Shown here one piece after another: positions 8,639-17,744 of a stretch of 64,000 nt of DNA; the stretch's first letter is position 1, and each line of letters begins with the position of its first letter. The position numbers and the translations under genes are program-made. The DNA comes from Streptomyces sp. P9-A4 (GTDB lineage: Bacteria; Actinomycetota; Actinomycetes; Streptomycetales; Streptomycetaceae): assembly GCF_036634195.1 (NCBI RefSeq), contig NZ_JAZIFY010000001.1, positions 2,552,501 through 2,616,500 of the forward strand, written 5' to 3'. Below the pieces are notes generated by a model, which ran no database searches, was not told the origin of the DNA, and saw only the letters and a program-made list of their open reading frames with translations.

Positions 8639-9796
8639 GTGCGCCGTACCGTATTCAACGAGGACCACGAGGCGTTCCGGGAGACCATCCGCGCCTTCAT
8701 CGAGGCCGAGGTCGTCCCCGTCTACGACGAGTGGTTCGCCGCGGGCCAGGCGCCCCGCGAGTTCTACGACAAGCTCGGTGAGCTGGGCATCTTTGGCATC
8801 AACGTGCCCGAGGAGTTCGGCGGCGCGGGCCTGGACACCCACAAGTTCGAGGCCGTCCTGTACGAGGAGACCTCGCGCGCCGGTGTGCAGTTCGGCGGCT
8901 CCGGCGTCCATGTGCTGCTCGCCCTGCCGTACATCAAGATGCTCGCCACCGGCGACCAGAAGAAGCGCTACCTGCCGAAGTTCGTCACCGGCGAGGAGAT
9001 GTGGGCCCTCGCGATGACCGAGCCGGGCACCGGCTCCGACGTCGCGGGCATGAAGACCACCGCCAAGCTCTCCGAGGACGGCACGCACTACGTCCTCAAC
9101 GGCGCCAAGACCTTCATCACCGGTGGCGTCCACGCCGACCGCGTGATCGTCTGCGCCCGCACCTCCGCCCCGAGCGCCGAGGACCGCCGCTTCGGCATCT
9201 CCCTCTTCGCCGTGGACACCAAGTCCGAGGGCTACTCCATCGGCCGCAAGCTGGACAAGCTGGGCCTGCGCACCTCCGACACGGCCGAGCTGGCCTTCGT
9301 CGACGTCAAGGTGCCGGTCGAGGACCTGCTCGGCGAGGAGGGCAAGGGCTTCTCGTACCTCGGCCACAACCTCGCCTCCGAGCGCTGGGGCATCGCCTTC
9401 GGCGCCTACGCGCAGGCCAAGGCCGCCGTCCGCTTCGCGCAGCAGTACGTGCAGGAGCGCACGGTCTTCGGCAAGACGGTCGCCTCCTTCCAGAACACCA
9501 AGTTCGAGCTGGCCGCCTGCCAGGCCGAGGTGGACGCCGCCGAGGCCGTCGCCGACCGCGCCCTGGAGGCCCTGGACGCGGGCGAGCTGTCCCCGGCCGA
9601 GGCCGCGAGCGCCAAGCTGTTCTGCACCGAGGTCGCGCACCGCGTGATCGACCGCTGCCTCCAGCTGCACGGCGGCTACGGCTACATGAACGAGTACCCG
9701 ATCGCCCGCCTGTACGCCGACAACCGCGTCAACCGCATCTACGGCGGCACCAGCGAGATCATGAAGTCGATCATCGCCAAGTCGATGGGCCTGTAG
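8639..9796 (+). CDS. Acyl-CoA dehydrogenase, long-chain/isovaleryl-type active site
   Basis: A 385-residue FAD-dependent acyl-CoA dehydrogenase that would introduce the alpha-beta double bond in an acyl-CoA. The signature MTEPGTGSD (about residue 126) and the C-terminal GGYGYMNEYPIARLYADNRV are clear. At the site where medium- and short-chain enzymes carry catalytic Glu (YEGTSQ), this protein has YGGTSE. That is the pattern of long-chain and isovaleryl enzymes, whose base lies earlier; the Glu in LASERW (about 248) is the candidate. The GTG at 8639 has AAGGAGG eight bases upstream. The next gene, a TesB thioesterase, starts seven bases after the stop, so the two are co-transcribed. Confidence 0.9.
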   Translation: MRRTVFNEDHEAFRETIRAFIEAEVVPVYDEWFAAGQAPREFYDKLGELGIFGINVPEEFGGAGLDTHKFEAVLYEETSRAGVQFGGSGVHVLLALPYIKMLATGDQKKRYLPKFVTGEEMWALAMTEPGTGSDVAGMKTTAKLSEDGTHYVLNGAKTFITGGVHADRVIVCARTSAPSAEDRRFGISLFAVDTKSEGYSIGRKLDKLGLRTSDTAELAFVDVKVPVEDLLGEEGKGFSYLGHNLASERWGIAFGAYAQAKAAVRFAQQYVQERTVFGKTVASFQNTKFELAACQAEVDAAEAVADRALEALDAGELSPAEAASAKLFCTEVAHRVIDRCLQLHGGYGYMNEYPIARLYADNRVNRIYGGTSEIMKSIIAKSMGL

Positions 9797-9802
9797 GTCC
9801 AG

Positions 9803-10672
9803 GTGCCCGAAGCGCACAGCGCCCTGGACGCCCTGCTCGATCTGCTCGACCTGGAGCGGATCGAGCGGGACATCTTCCGGGGCGAGTCCCGGTCCGCGCT
9901 CGTCCCCCGCGTCTTCGGCGGCCAGGTGGCCGCCCAGGCGCTGGTGGCGGCGGGCCGGACCGTGCCGGAGGACCGGCTCGCCCACTCGCTCCACGCGTAC
10001 TTCCTGCGCGCCGGCGACCCGGGCGCGCCGATCGTCTACACGGTCGACCGCATCCGCGACGGACGCTCCTTCACCACCCGCCGGGTGGTCGCGGTCCAGC
10101 ACGGGCAGCCGATATTCCACCTCTCGGCGTCCTTCCAGACATACGAGGAGGGGCTCGACCACCAGGTCGACATGCCGCCCGCGCCGGACCCGGAGTCACT
10201 CCCCACACCGGCCGAGATGCTCCCCCGCCACCTCCCGCGCGAGGTCGCGGACCGGCTGGTCGAGGCCCGCGCGGCCGTGGACCTGCGGTACGCCGACGTA
10301 CCGCCCTGGGGTTCGGTCGGACAGCCGCGCGAGCCGCGCTCACAGGTGTGGTTCCGTACCAACGGCAAGCTCGCCGACGACCCCCTGCTGCATGTCGTCC
10401 TGGCCACGTACGTCTCCGACATGACCCTGCTCGACTCCGTCCTGCTCGCGCACGGGCGGGGCGGCTGGGCCGTCGGGGACGTGGTCGGGGCCTCCCTGGA
10501 CCACGCGATGTGGTTCCACCGGCCGTTCCGGGCCGACGAATGGCTCCTGTACGACCAGGAGTCGCCGACCGCGTCCGGCGGGCGCGGCCTCGGCCAGGCC
10601 CGGATCTACACCCAGGACGGACGGCTCGCGATCTCGGTCATCCAGGAGGGTGTCGTTCGCGTGCCGCGCTGA
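9803..10672 (+). CDS. tesB: Acyl-CoA thioesterase II (TesB-like)
   Basis: A 289-residue double-hotdog protein of the TesB family, which hydrolyses acyl-CoA to free acid and CoA. The N-terminal hotdog has RVFGGQVAAQAL and HSLHAYFLRAGD; the C-terminal hotdog has SLDHAMWFHRPFRADEW. The Asp-Thr-Gln catalytic set of TesB fits Asp in SLDHAMW, Thr/Ser in its second half and Gln near GLGQARIYTQDG, though I could not align these exactly. It starts with GTG at 9803, right behind the acyl-CoA dehydrogenase gene. Confidence 0.88.
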   Translation: MPEAHSALDALLDLLDLERIERDIFRGESRSALVPRVFGGQVAAQALVAAGRTVPEDRLAHSLHAYFLRAGDPGAPIVYTVDRIRDGRSFTTRRVVAVQHGQPIFHLSASFQTYEEGLDHQVDMPPAPDPESLPTPAEMLPRHLPREVADRLVEARAAVDLRYADVPPWGSVGQPREPRSQVWFRTNGKLADDPLLHVVLATYVSDMTLLDSVLLAHGRGGWAVGDVVGASLDHAMWFHRPFRADEWLLYDQESPTASGGRGLGQARIYTQDGRLAISVIQEGVVRVPR

Positions 10673-10696
10673 TGACCGGACATACCGTCCGATGTC

Positions 10697-11650
10697 ATGG
10701 CAGAGCAGTCGGGGAACGGTGAGAGCACCTTCACGGTGATCGTGGCGGCGACGGCGAACCTGGGGATCGCCGTCGCCAAGGCCGTCGCCGGCGTCGTCAG
10801 CGGATCCAGCGCGATGCTCTCGGAGGCCGCCCACTCCCTCGCCGACACGGTCACCGAGGTCATGCTGCTCACCGCGCTCAAGCGCAGCGGGAAGCCGGCC
10901 GACGAGGACCACCCCGTCGGGTACGCGGGCGAGCGCTACGTCTGGGCGATGCTCGCGGCCGTCGCCACTTTCGTGGGCGGCGCGGTCTTCTCGATCTACG
11001 ACGGCATCCACACCCTCAGCCAGGGCGAGGAGCCGGGCGACCCGCTGATCTCCTACATCGTCCTCGGCGTCGCCTTCCTCCTGGAGGGCTTCTCGCTGCG
11101 GACCGGGGTGAAGCAGGTGAAGGCCGAGGCGGAGCGGGCGCGGGCGCCCTTCGCCCGCTATCTGCGGCTGATGCCCGACACCACCGTCAAGGCGGTGGTC
11201 ATGGAGGACTCCGCCGCCCTCGCCGGACTCATGCTGGCGGCGGGCGGCCTCCTCGGCGTCCAGATCACCGGCTCCGGCGTCTGGGACGGCGTCGCCTCGA
11301 TCCTGATCGGCTGCCTGCTGGTGTACGTGGCCTGGGTGCTCGGCCGCTCCAACGCCGAACTGCTCATCGGCCGGCCGCTCCCCCGCACGATGCGGAAGGA
11401 GGTCCGCGAGGAGCTGCTCTCCGTGCCCCACATCGTGGACGTACTCGATCTGACCACCCTCATCCAGGGCCCCGGCGAGGTCCTGATCGCGGCGAAGGTC
11501 GACTTCCGGGACGTCGCGTCGGCGGCGCAGGTCGAATGGGCCTGCGAGGACGCCGAACAACAGCTCCGCGAACGCTTCCCCCAGATCCGCCGGGTGTACC
11601 TGGACCTGACGCCGGGCGTGGCGCGGCGCCGGGACGGGCGGGAGGGGTAG
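10697..11650 (+). CDS. Cation diffusion facilitator transporter
   Basis: A 317-residue CDF-family metal/proton antiporter. About six membrane helices fill residues 10-205, followed by a cytoplasmic C-terminal domain of about 100 residues. Metal-site motifs are HSLAD (His and Asp, about residue 47-51) and the polar DEDHPVGYAGERY loop after helix 2. A second Asp is in MEDSAALAG. The likely substrate is Zn, Fe or Mn efflux; the sequence does not decide. It begins 24 bases after tesB and may share that transcript. Its stop lies only seven bases from the stop of the convergent phosphatase-family gene. Confidence 0.87.
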   Translation: MAEQSGNGESTFTVIVAATANLGIAVAKAVAGVVSGSSAMLSEAAHSLADTVTEVMLLTALKRSGKPADEDHPVGYAGERYVWAMLAAVATFVGGAVFSIYDGIHTLSQGEEPGDPLISYIVLGVAFLLEGFSLRTGVKQVKAEAERARAPFARYLRLMPDTTVKAVVMEDSAALAGLMLAAGGLLGVQITGSGVWDGVASILIGCLLVYVAWVLGRSNAELLIGRPLPRTMRKEVREELLSVPHIVDVLDLTTLIQGPGEVLIAAKVDFRDVASAAQVEWACEDAEQQLRERFPQIRRVYLDLTPGVARRRDGREG

Positions 11651-11657
11651 GGGACCG

Positions 11658-12431
11658 TCAGGCGAGGCCCGCCGCGTCCAGCGTGTACGCCGTCAGCGGC
11701 TCGTAGTAGCGGGGGTCCAGGACGTGGTCGTCCAGGGGGATCGTGACCTGCATCGTGCCCTCCGCCTCGCCGATGAAGAGCGCGGGGTCGTTGCAGTCCG
11801 CGTAGCCGACGGAGTCGATCCCGCGCTGGCCCGCGCGCCCGGCCCAGCCGTGGTCCGCGATCACCAGGTCGGGGCGGCCGTCCTCGCCGAGCCCGTCCAG
11901 GATCGCGTTCATCGGCTCCGGGGAGTGGGTGTGCCAGAGGCTGGCGCCGCGCTCGAAGACGGCGACGTCCGCGAACTGCACGACGTATCCCTCGTCCGCG
12001 ACGAGCCCGCCGGGGATGCGGACGATGTCGCAGCCCTGGGCGCGCAGCGCGGCGGCGACCCGGCTGTGCACGTCGATCAGCGCGCCGGGGTGGCCGGTCG
12101 CGAAGAGGACCCGCTCACGGCCCGCGGCGGCCTTGCGCAGCCGGGCGGCCATCCGGTCGAGGCCGTCGACGGTGAGCTCGGGATCGATGGTGTCCTGGCC
12201 GACGCGGTGGACCGGGTCGTCGATGACGCCGCAGCGCTCGGCCATCACGGCGAGCACGTCCTGCTCGTCGCTCCAGCGGTCGCCGAGCTCCAGGCCGAGC
12301 CAGTAGTGCCGGTCGCCGTTGGCGAGCTTGCGGTAGTGGGAGAGGTTGTTGTCGCGCGGGGTCGCGACGTCTCCCGCGATCCGGGTGCGGACGAGGTGCT
12401 CGACGAGGGCGGGGCGGCTGAGTATCGGCAT
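11658..12431 (-). CDS. Conserved actinobacterial protein, usually labelled phosphatase
   Basis: About 257 residues, soluble, with no signal peptide. I recognise it as a protein conserved across Streptomyces and labelled phosphatase, but I see no textbook catalytic motif. Conserved-looking stretches are PRDNNLSHYRKLANGDRHYW, FATGHPGALIDVH and VIADHGWAGRAG, the last two with His and Asp residues that could bind metal. In-frame starts are at 12455 (GTG), 12440 and 12431 (ATG); none has a good ribosome site. I took 12431, which puts MPILSR first. A 22-base tandem repeat lies just upstream. Confidence 0.65.
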   Translation of the reverse strand: MPILSRPALVEHLVRTRIAGDVATPRDNNLSHYRKLANGDRHYWLGLELGDRWSDEQDVLAVMAERCGVIDDPVHRVGQDTIDPELTVDGLDRMAARLRKAAAGRERVLFATGHPGALIDVHSRVAAALRAQGCDIVRIPGGLVADEGYVVQFADVAVFERGASLWHTHSPEPMNAILDGLGEDGRPDLVIADHGWAGRAGQRGIDSVGYADCNDPALFIGEAEGTMQVTIPLDDHVLDPRYYEPLTAYTLDAAGLA

Positions 12432-12483
12432 GGGGTTCATTCTGGAGGACGCCACCGCGTGACGGGCAATCGTTCCGTCCCGT

Positions 12484-12562
12484 GGACCCGCCGGAAGCCG
12501 CGGCCGGACCCGCCGGAAGCCGTGGCACGGCCCGCCGGGAGCCGCGGCCGGACCCGCCGGGG
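12484..12562. repeat. 22-base tandem repeat, about 3.6 copies
   Basis: Units begin at 12484, 12506 and 12528 and a partial unit at 12550, with the core GACCCGCCGGAAGCCG. The array fills the gap between the stop of the TetR gene and the start of the phosphatase-family gene, both on the minus strand. Each unit holds short inverted GC runs, so the array could also slow transcription out of the tetR gene. Confidence 0.75.
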
Positions 12563-12563
12563 C

Positions 12564-13166
12564 CTACCCCGCGAGCGCCCCGAAGGCCCCGTGGGCCAGG
12601 CGCTTGAGGAGGGCCTCCATCGGGCCCCGGCCGAGCGCGGCCAGGTGCGGGGTGGAGTTCAGGAGTCCGAAGACGGCGTGGACGGCGGTCCGCGACTCCG
12701 ACTCCCCCGCGTCCGGGTACAGCTCGCGCACGACCGTCACCCACAGTTCCACGTACTGGCGCTGGAGCTGCCGCACCCGCTTGCGGTCCTCGTCCTTGAG
12801 GCGGTCCAGCTCGCGGTCGTGGAGCGTGATCAGCGGCCGGTCGTCGAGGGCGAAGTCGATGTGCCCGTCGATGAGGGCGCCGAGGAGGACGCGCGGGTCC
12901 CCGTCGGATTCGGCCACCCGCAGCCGTCCGCCGGACAGCAGCCGCTCGCTGATGCCGACCAGCAGCTCGGCGAGCATCGCGTCCTTGCCGGGGAAGTGCC
13001 GGTAGAGCCCGGGGCCGCTGATGCCGACGGCGGCCCCTATCTCGTCCACGCCCACGCCGTGGAACCCACGCTCGGCGAAGAGGCGGGCGGCCTCCTTGAG
13101 GATCTGCTCGCGCCGCGTGGGGGCGTCGATCCTGCCGGTGGCGGTGGGGGTCGGAGTCGTGGCCAT
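12564..13166 (-). CDS. TetR-family repressor of the branched-chain acyl-CoA operon
   Basis: A TetR protein of about 200 residues. The N-terminal HTH has EQILKEAARLFAERGFHGVG then AAVGISGPGLYRHFPGKDAM (residues about 15-65). The C-terminal part is an all-helical ligand domain. It is divergent from the methylcrotonyl-CoA carboxylase operon, and two related palindromes lie between them (13188-13233), so it most likely represses both. The inducer is probably an acyl-CoA of the pathway; that is inference. In-frame starts at 13184 (TTG), 13175 and 13166 (ATG) are possible; GGA sits four bases before the last, which I chose. Confidence 0.85.
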   Translation of the reverse strand: MATTPTPTATGRIDAPTRREQILKEAARLFAERGFHGVGVDEIGAAVGISGPGLYRHFPGKDAMLAELLVGISERLLSGGRLRVAESDGDPRVLLGALIDGHIDFALDDRPLITLHDRELDRLKDEDRKRVRQLQRQYVELWVTVVRELYPDAGESESRTAVHAVFGLLNSTPHLAALGRGPMEALLKRLAHGAFGALAG

Positions 13167-13187
13167 GGGTTCCATCCTAGACAACGC

Positions 13188-13233
13188 GGTTAGCGGTCGT
13201 TAACCTGAGCGTCATACGTTAACGCTCATTAAC
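13188..13233. promoter_or_regulatory. Two related palindromic operators between tetR and the liu/mcc operon
   Basis: Site 1 (13188-13205) reads GGTTAGCGGTCGTTAACC, with seven of eight half-site bases symmetric. Site 2 (13218-13233) reads GTTAACGCTCATTAAC, with six of seven symmetric. Both share the GTTAACG half-site. They lie between a TetR gene and a divergent operon, which is where such a repressor usually binds. Confidence 0.65.
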
Positions 13234-13253
13234 CGAGCAAGGGAGCTCGAGGG

Positions 13254-14861
13254 ATGCAGCAGGCACCTGTGCTGGCGAGTGCGGCGGATCCCGCCTCGCC
13301 GGCCTGGCAGGCGAACGAGGCGGCGCACCACGAGCTGGCCGCGACCCTGCGCGACAAGCTCGCCGCCGCGGCACTGGGCGGCGGCGAGAAGTCGCGGGCC
13401 CGGCACACCGCGCGCGGGAAGCTGCTGCCGCGCGACCGGGTGGACACGCTCCTCGACCCGGGCTCGCCCTTCCTGGAGCTGGCCCCGCTCGCGGCGAACG
13501 GCATGTACGGCGACGCGGCCCCGGCGGCCGGGGTCATCGCGGGCATCGGCCGGGTCAGCGGACGCGAGTGCGTGATCGTCGCCAACGACGCGACCGTCAA
13601 GGGCGGCACGTACTACCCGATGACGGTGAAGAAGCACCTGCGGGCCCAGGAGGTGGCGCTGGAGAATCGTCTCCCCTGCCTCTATCTGGTCGACTCGGGC
13701 GGCGCCTTCCTGCCGATGCAGGACGAGGTCTTCCCCGACCGGGAGCACTTCGGCCGGATCTTCTACAACCAGGCCCGGATGTCCGGCGCGGGCATCCCGC
13801 AGATCGCGGCGGTCATGGGCTCGTGCACGGCCGGTGGCGCGTACGTCCCGGCGATGAGCGACGAGGCCGTGATCGTACGGAACCAGGGCACGATCTTCCT
13901 CGGCGGTCCGCCGCTGGTGAAGGCCGCGACCGGTGAGGTCGTCACCGCGGAGGAGCTGGGCGGCGGCGAGGTCCACTCCCGGATCTCCGGCGTCACCGAC
14001 CACCTCGCCGAGGACGACGCCCACGCGCTCCGGATCGTCCGGAACATCGTCGCCACGCTCCCCGGGCGCGGCCCGCTCCCCTGGTCGGTCGAGCCGGTCG
14101 AGGAGCCGAAGGTCGACCCCGCCGGGCTGTACGGCGCGGTGCCGGTCGACTCCCGCACCCCGTACGACGTGCGCGAGGTCATTGCCCGGGTCGTGGACGG
14201 CTCCCGCTTCCAGGAGTTCAAGTCCGAGTACGGGCAGACGCTGGTCACCGGCTTCGCCCGGATCCACGGCCACCCGGTCGGCATCGTCGCCAACAACGGC
14301 ATCCTGTTCGCCGAGTCCGCCCAGAAGGGCGCGCACTTCATCGAGCTGTGCGACCAGCGCGGCATCCCGCTCGTCTTCCTGCAGAACATCACCGGCTTCA
14401 TGGTCGGCAAGGCGTACGAGCACGGCGGCATCGCCAAGCACGGCGCCAAGATGGTCACGGCCGTGGCGACCACCCGCGTCCCGAAGCTGACGGTCGTCGT
14501 CGGCGGTTCGTACGGCGCGGGCAACTACTCGATGTGCGGCCGGGCGTACTCCCCGCGCTTCCTGTGGATGTGGCCCAACGCCAAGATCTCGGTCATGGGC
14601 GGCGAGCAGGCCGCGTCCGTCCTCGCGACCGTCAAGCGCGACCAGCTCGGCGACGACTGGAGCGCGGCGGACGAGGAGTCCTTCAAGGCGCCGATCCGCG
14701 AGCAGTACGACAGCCAGGGCAACGCCTACTACGCGACCGCCCGGCTCTGGGACGACGGGGTCATCGACCCGATGGAGACCCGGCAGGTCCTCGGACTCGC
14801 CCTGACCGCCTGTGCCAACGCGCCCCTGGGAGACCCCCAGTTCGGCGTCTTCCGGATGTGA
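13254..14861 (+). CDS. liuB: Methylcrotonyl-CoA carboxylase carboxyltransferase (beta) subunit
   Basis: A 535-residue carboxyltransferase with two crotonase-like halves. The C-terminal stretch [20 protein letters not shown] followed by [19 protein letters not shown] is the hallmark of methylcrotonyl-CoA carboxylase beta. It would move the carboxyl group from biotin to 3-methylcrotonyl-CoA, a step of leucine breakdown. The ATG at 13254 follows GGGAG. The next gene encodes the biotin-carrying alpha subunit and then HMG-CoA lyase, which act in the same pathway. Annotation as acetyl/propionyl-CoA carboxylase is common for this locus, but the neighbours favour methylcrotonyl-CoA. Confidence 0.88.
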   Translation: MQQAPVLASAADPASPAWQANEAAHHELAATLRDKLAAAALGGGEKSRARHTARGKLLPRDRVDTLLDPGSPFLELAPLAANGMYGDAAPAAGVIAGIGRVSGRECVIVANDATVKGGTYYPMTVKKHLRAQEVALENRLPCLYLVDSGGAFLPMQDEVFPDREHFGRIFYNQARMSGAGIPQIAAVMGSCTAGGAYVPAMSDEAVIVRNQGTIFLGGPPLVKAATGEVVTAEELGGGEVHSRISGVTDHLAEDDAHALRIVRNIVATLPGRGPLPWSVEPVEEPKVDPAGLYGAVPVDSRTPYDVREVIARVVDGSRFQEFKSEYGQTLVTGFARIHGHPVGIVANNGILFAESAQKGAHFIELCDQRGIPLVFLQNITGFMVGKAYEHGGIAKHGAKMVTAVATTRVPKLTVVVGGSYGAGNYSMCGRAYSPRFLWMWPNAKISVMGGEQAASVLATVKRDQLGDDWSAADEESFKAPIREQYDSQGNAYYATARLWDDGVIDPMETRQVLGLALTACANAPLGDPQFGVFRM

Positions 14862-14884
14862 AGGGCCCCCAGGAGATGCACAGC

Positions 14885-16810
14885 ATGTTCGACACCGTCC
14901 TCGTGGCCAACCGGGGCGAGATCGCCGTCCGCGTCATCCGCACCCTGCGGGAGATGGGCGTCCGCTCGGTGGCCGTGTACAGCGACGCGGACGCCGACGC
15001 CCGCCACGTACGGGAGGCGGACACGGCGGTACGGATCGGCCCGCCGTCGGCCTCCGAGTCGTATCTGTCCGTCCCGGCGCTGCTCGACGCGGCCCGGCGG
15101 ACCGGCGCGCAGGCCGTCCACCCCGGCTACGGCTTCCTCGCGGAGAACGCCGGCTTCGCGCAGGCCTGCGCGGACGCGGGCCTGGTCTTCATCGGCCCCT
15201 CCGCCGCCGCGATCTCCCTGATGGGCGACAAGATCCGGGCGAAGGAGACCGTGAAGGCCGCGGGCGTGCCCGTGGTGCCCGGCGCCGCGGACCCCGACAT
15301 CGTCGACGCCGCCCGCGAGCTGGGCGCGCCCGTCCTGCTCAAGCCGAGCGCGGGCGGCGGCGGCAAGGGCATGCGGCTCGTCCGGGACCTGACGGTCCTC
15401 GAGGACGAGATCGCGGCGGCCCGGCGCGAGGCGCGTGCCTCCTTCGGTGACGACACGCTGCTGGTGGAGCGGTGGATCGACCGGCCCCGGCACATCGAGA
15501 TCCAGGTCCTCGCGGATACCCACGGGAACGTGATCCACCTGGGCGAGCGCGAGTGCTCGCTCCAGCGGCGCCACCAGAAGATCATCGAGGAGGCGCCGAG
15601 CGTCCTGCTGACCCCGGAGCTCCGGGCGTCGATGGGTGCGGCGGCGGTCGAGGCGGCCCGGTCCTGCGGGTATGTCGGCGCGGGCACGGTCGAGTTCATC
15701 GTGCCGGGCGGCGACCCGTCCTCGTACTGCTTCATGGAGATGAACACCCGCCTCCAGGTCGAGCACCCGGTGACCGAACTGATCACCGGCGTCGACCTGG
15801 TGGAGTGGCAGCTGAGGGTGGCGTCGGGCGAGCCGCTGCCGTTCGCGCAGGAGGACATCCGGCTGGACGGCTGGGCGGTCGAGGCGCGGATCTGCGCGGA
15901 GGACCCCTCCCGGGGCTTCCTGCCCTCGGGCGGTACGGTCCTGGCGCTGAACGAGCCGCAGAGGGGAAGCGTCCGCACGGACTCGGGCCTCTCGGAGGGC
16001 ACGGAGGTCTCGTCCCTCTACGACCCGATGCTGTCGAAGGTCATCGTCCACGCCCCCACCCGCGAGGCGGCCCTGCGGAAGCTGCGCGCGGCCCTGGCGG
16101 ACACGGTCACCCTGGGCGTCCCGACGAACGCGGGCTTCCTCCGCCGCCTCCTCGCCCACCCGGACGTCGTCTCGGGCGCGCTGGACACGGGGCTGGTGGA
16201 GCGGGACGCGGAGAGCCTGATCCCGGAGGGCGTTCCGGAGGAGGTGTACGCGGCGGCGGCGGCCGTACGGCTCGCGCGGCTGGCCCCGCAGGCCCGGGAC
16301 GGCTGGACGGACCCGTTCGACGTGCCGAGCGGCTGGCGCCTCGGCGGCACCGCGAAGCCGCTCGCCTTGCCGTTCCGCGTACCGGGGCACGAGCCCGTCA
16401 TGGCCGGGGCGCCGGCCGGCACCCGGGTCACGGACACCGCGGTGACGGTCGCCCTGGACGGCGTCACCCACACCTTCCGCCACGCCGGCGACTGGCTGGG
16501 CCGCGACGGCGACTCCTGGCACGTCATGGATCACGACCCCGTCGCCGCCGCCCTCTCCGGCGCCCGGCACGGCGGTGCCGACACGCTCGCCGCGCCCATG
16601 CCCGGGACGGTGACCGTCGTCAAGGTCGCCGTCGGCGACGAGGTCGAGGCCGGGCAGAGCCTGCTGGTGGTGGAGGCGATGAAGATGGAGCACGTCATCT
16701 CCGCCCCGCACGCCGGCACCGTCACCGAGCTGGACGTCACCCCCGGCACCACCGTCGCCATGGACCAGATCCTGGCCGTGGTGACCCCCCGCGAGGAGGC
16801 CGCGGAATGA
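14885..16810 (+). CDS. liuD: Methylcrotonyl-CoA carboxylase biotin (alpha) subunit
   Basis: A 641-residue protein with biotin carboxylase and biotin carrier domains in one chain. The biotin carboxylase part starts MFDTVLVANRGEIAVRVIRT, with the ATP-grasp loop GGGGKGMR (about residue 160) and MNTRLQVEHPVTE (about 290). The C-terminal carrier domain has the biotinylation motif VVEAMKMEH, with the lysine near 600. I chose ATG 14885 because AGGAG lies nine bases upstream; ATG 14876 abuts that site. The stop overlaps the HMG-CoA lyase start (ATGA), showing translational coupling. Confidence 0.9.
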   Translation: MFDTVLVANRGEIAVRVIRTLREMGVRSVAVYSDADADARHVREADTAVRIGPPSASESYLSVPALLDAARRTGAQAVHPGYGFLAENAGFAQACADAGLVFIGPSAAAISLMGDKIRAKETVKAAGVPVVPGAADPDIVDAARELGAPVLLKPSAGGGGKGMRLVRDLTVLEDEIAAARREARASFGDDTLLVERWIDRPRHIEIQVLADTHGNVIHLGERECSLQRRHQKIIEEAPSVLLTPELRASMGAAAVEAARSCGYVGAGTVEFIVPGGDPSSYCFMEMNTRLQVEHPVTELITGVDLVEWQLRVASGEPLPFAQEDIRLDGWAVEARICAEDPSRGFLPSGGTVLALNEPQRGSVRTDSGLSEGTEVSSLYDPMLSKVIVHAPTREAALRKLRAALADTVTLGVPTNAGFLRRLLAHPDVVSGALDTGLVERDAESLIPEGVPEEVYAAAAAVRLARLAPQARDGWTDPFDVPSGWRLGGTAKPLALPFRVPGHEPVMAGAPAGTRVTDTAVTVALDGVTHTFRHAGDWLGRDGDSWHVMDHDPVAAALSGARHGGADTLAAPMPGTVTVVKVAVGDEVEAGQSLLVVEAMKMEHVISAPHAGTVTELDVTPGTTVAMDQILAVVTPREEAAE

Positions 16811-17736
16811 CCCTGCCCATGACCGTCCGCGACCCCGCGCTCCCCGCCCGGGTCCGGATCCACGAGGTCGGTGCCCGGGACGGGCTGCAGAACGAGAAGA
16901 CGGCCGTCCCGACCGACGTGAAGGCGGAGTTCGTGCGGCGGCTGGCCGCCGCCGGGCTCGGCACGATCGAGGCGACCAGCTTCGTGCACCCGAAGTGGGT
17001 GCCCCAACTGGCCGACGCGGAGGAGCTGTTCCCGCTCGTCCGCGACCTCCCCGTCCGGCTCCCGGTGCTCGTGCCGAACGAGCGCGGTCTCGACCGGGCC
17101 CTCGCGCTCGGCGCCCGCGAGGTCGCCGTGTTCGCCTCGGCGACCGAGTCCTTCGCGAAGGCCAACCTGAACCGGACCGTCGACGAGGCGCTCGCGATGT
17201 TCGCGCCGACGGTCACCCGCGCCATGGAGGCGGGGCTCAAGGTCCGCGGCTACCTCTCGATGTGCTTCGGCGACCCCTGGGAGGGCGCCGTGCCGGTCGA
17301 GCCGGTCGTCCGGGTCACCAAGGCCCTCGCCGACATGGGCTGCGACGAACTGAGCCTCGGCGACACCATCGGCGTCGCCACCCCCGGTCATGTCCAGGCC
17401 CTCCTGACGGCCCTGAACGAGGCCGGCGTCCCCACCTCCCGTATCGCCGTGCACTTCCACGACACCTACGGACAGGCCCTGTCCAACACCCTGGCCGCCC
17501 TGCGCCACGGGGTGACCACGGTCGACGCCTCCGCCGGCGGCCTCGGCGGCTGCCCGTACGCGAAGAGCGCGACCGGCAATCTCGCCACCGAGGACCTCGT
17601 GTGGATGCTCGACGGTCTCGGCATCGAGACCGGCATCGACCTGGCCGCCCTCACCGCCACGAGCGTGTGGATGGCCGAGCGGCTGGGCCGCCCCAGCCCT
17701 TCCCGTACCGTCCGCGCCCTCTCCCACAAGGAGTGA
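16807..17736 (+). CDS. liuE: Hydroxymethylglutaryl-CoA lyase
   Basis: A 309-residue TIM-barrel lyase that would split HMG-CoA to acetoacetate and acetyl-CoA, the last step of leucine breakdown. It opens with VRIHEVGARDGLQNEK, which holds the metal-binding and catalytic Arg-Asp pair. The glycine-rich signature GGLGGCPYAKSATGN near residue 246-260 carries the conserved catalytic cysteine. Metal-binding histidines are in AVHFHDTYGQAL. The start codon overlaps the stop of the alpha subunit gene by four bases. The acdH gene follows after eight bases. Confidence 0.92.
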   Translation: MTLPMTVRDPALPARVRIHEVGARDGLQNEKTAVPTDVKAEFVRRLAAAGLGTIEATSFVHPKWVPQLADAEELFPLVRDLPVRLPVLVPNERGLDRALALGAREVAVFASATESFAKANLNRTVDEALAMFAPTVTRAMEAGLKVRGYLSMCFGDPWEGAVPVEPVVRVTKALADMGCDELSLGDTIGVATPGHVQALLTALNEAGVPTSRIAVHFHDTYGQALSNTLAALRHGVTTVDASAGGLGGCPYAKSATGNLATEDLVWMLDGLGIETGIDLAALTATSVWMAERLGRPSPSRTVRALSHKE

Positions 17737-17744
17737 CGAACACC

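Noticed and set aside
4118..10162. 2014-residue open frame on the minus strand containing the TPP enzyme
   Set aside because: The upstream part overlaps the ureohydrolase, PucR and acyl-CoA dehydrogenase genes and has shadow composition. The real start is at 5800.
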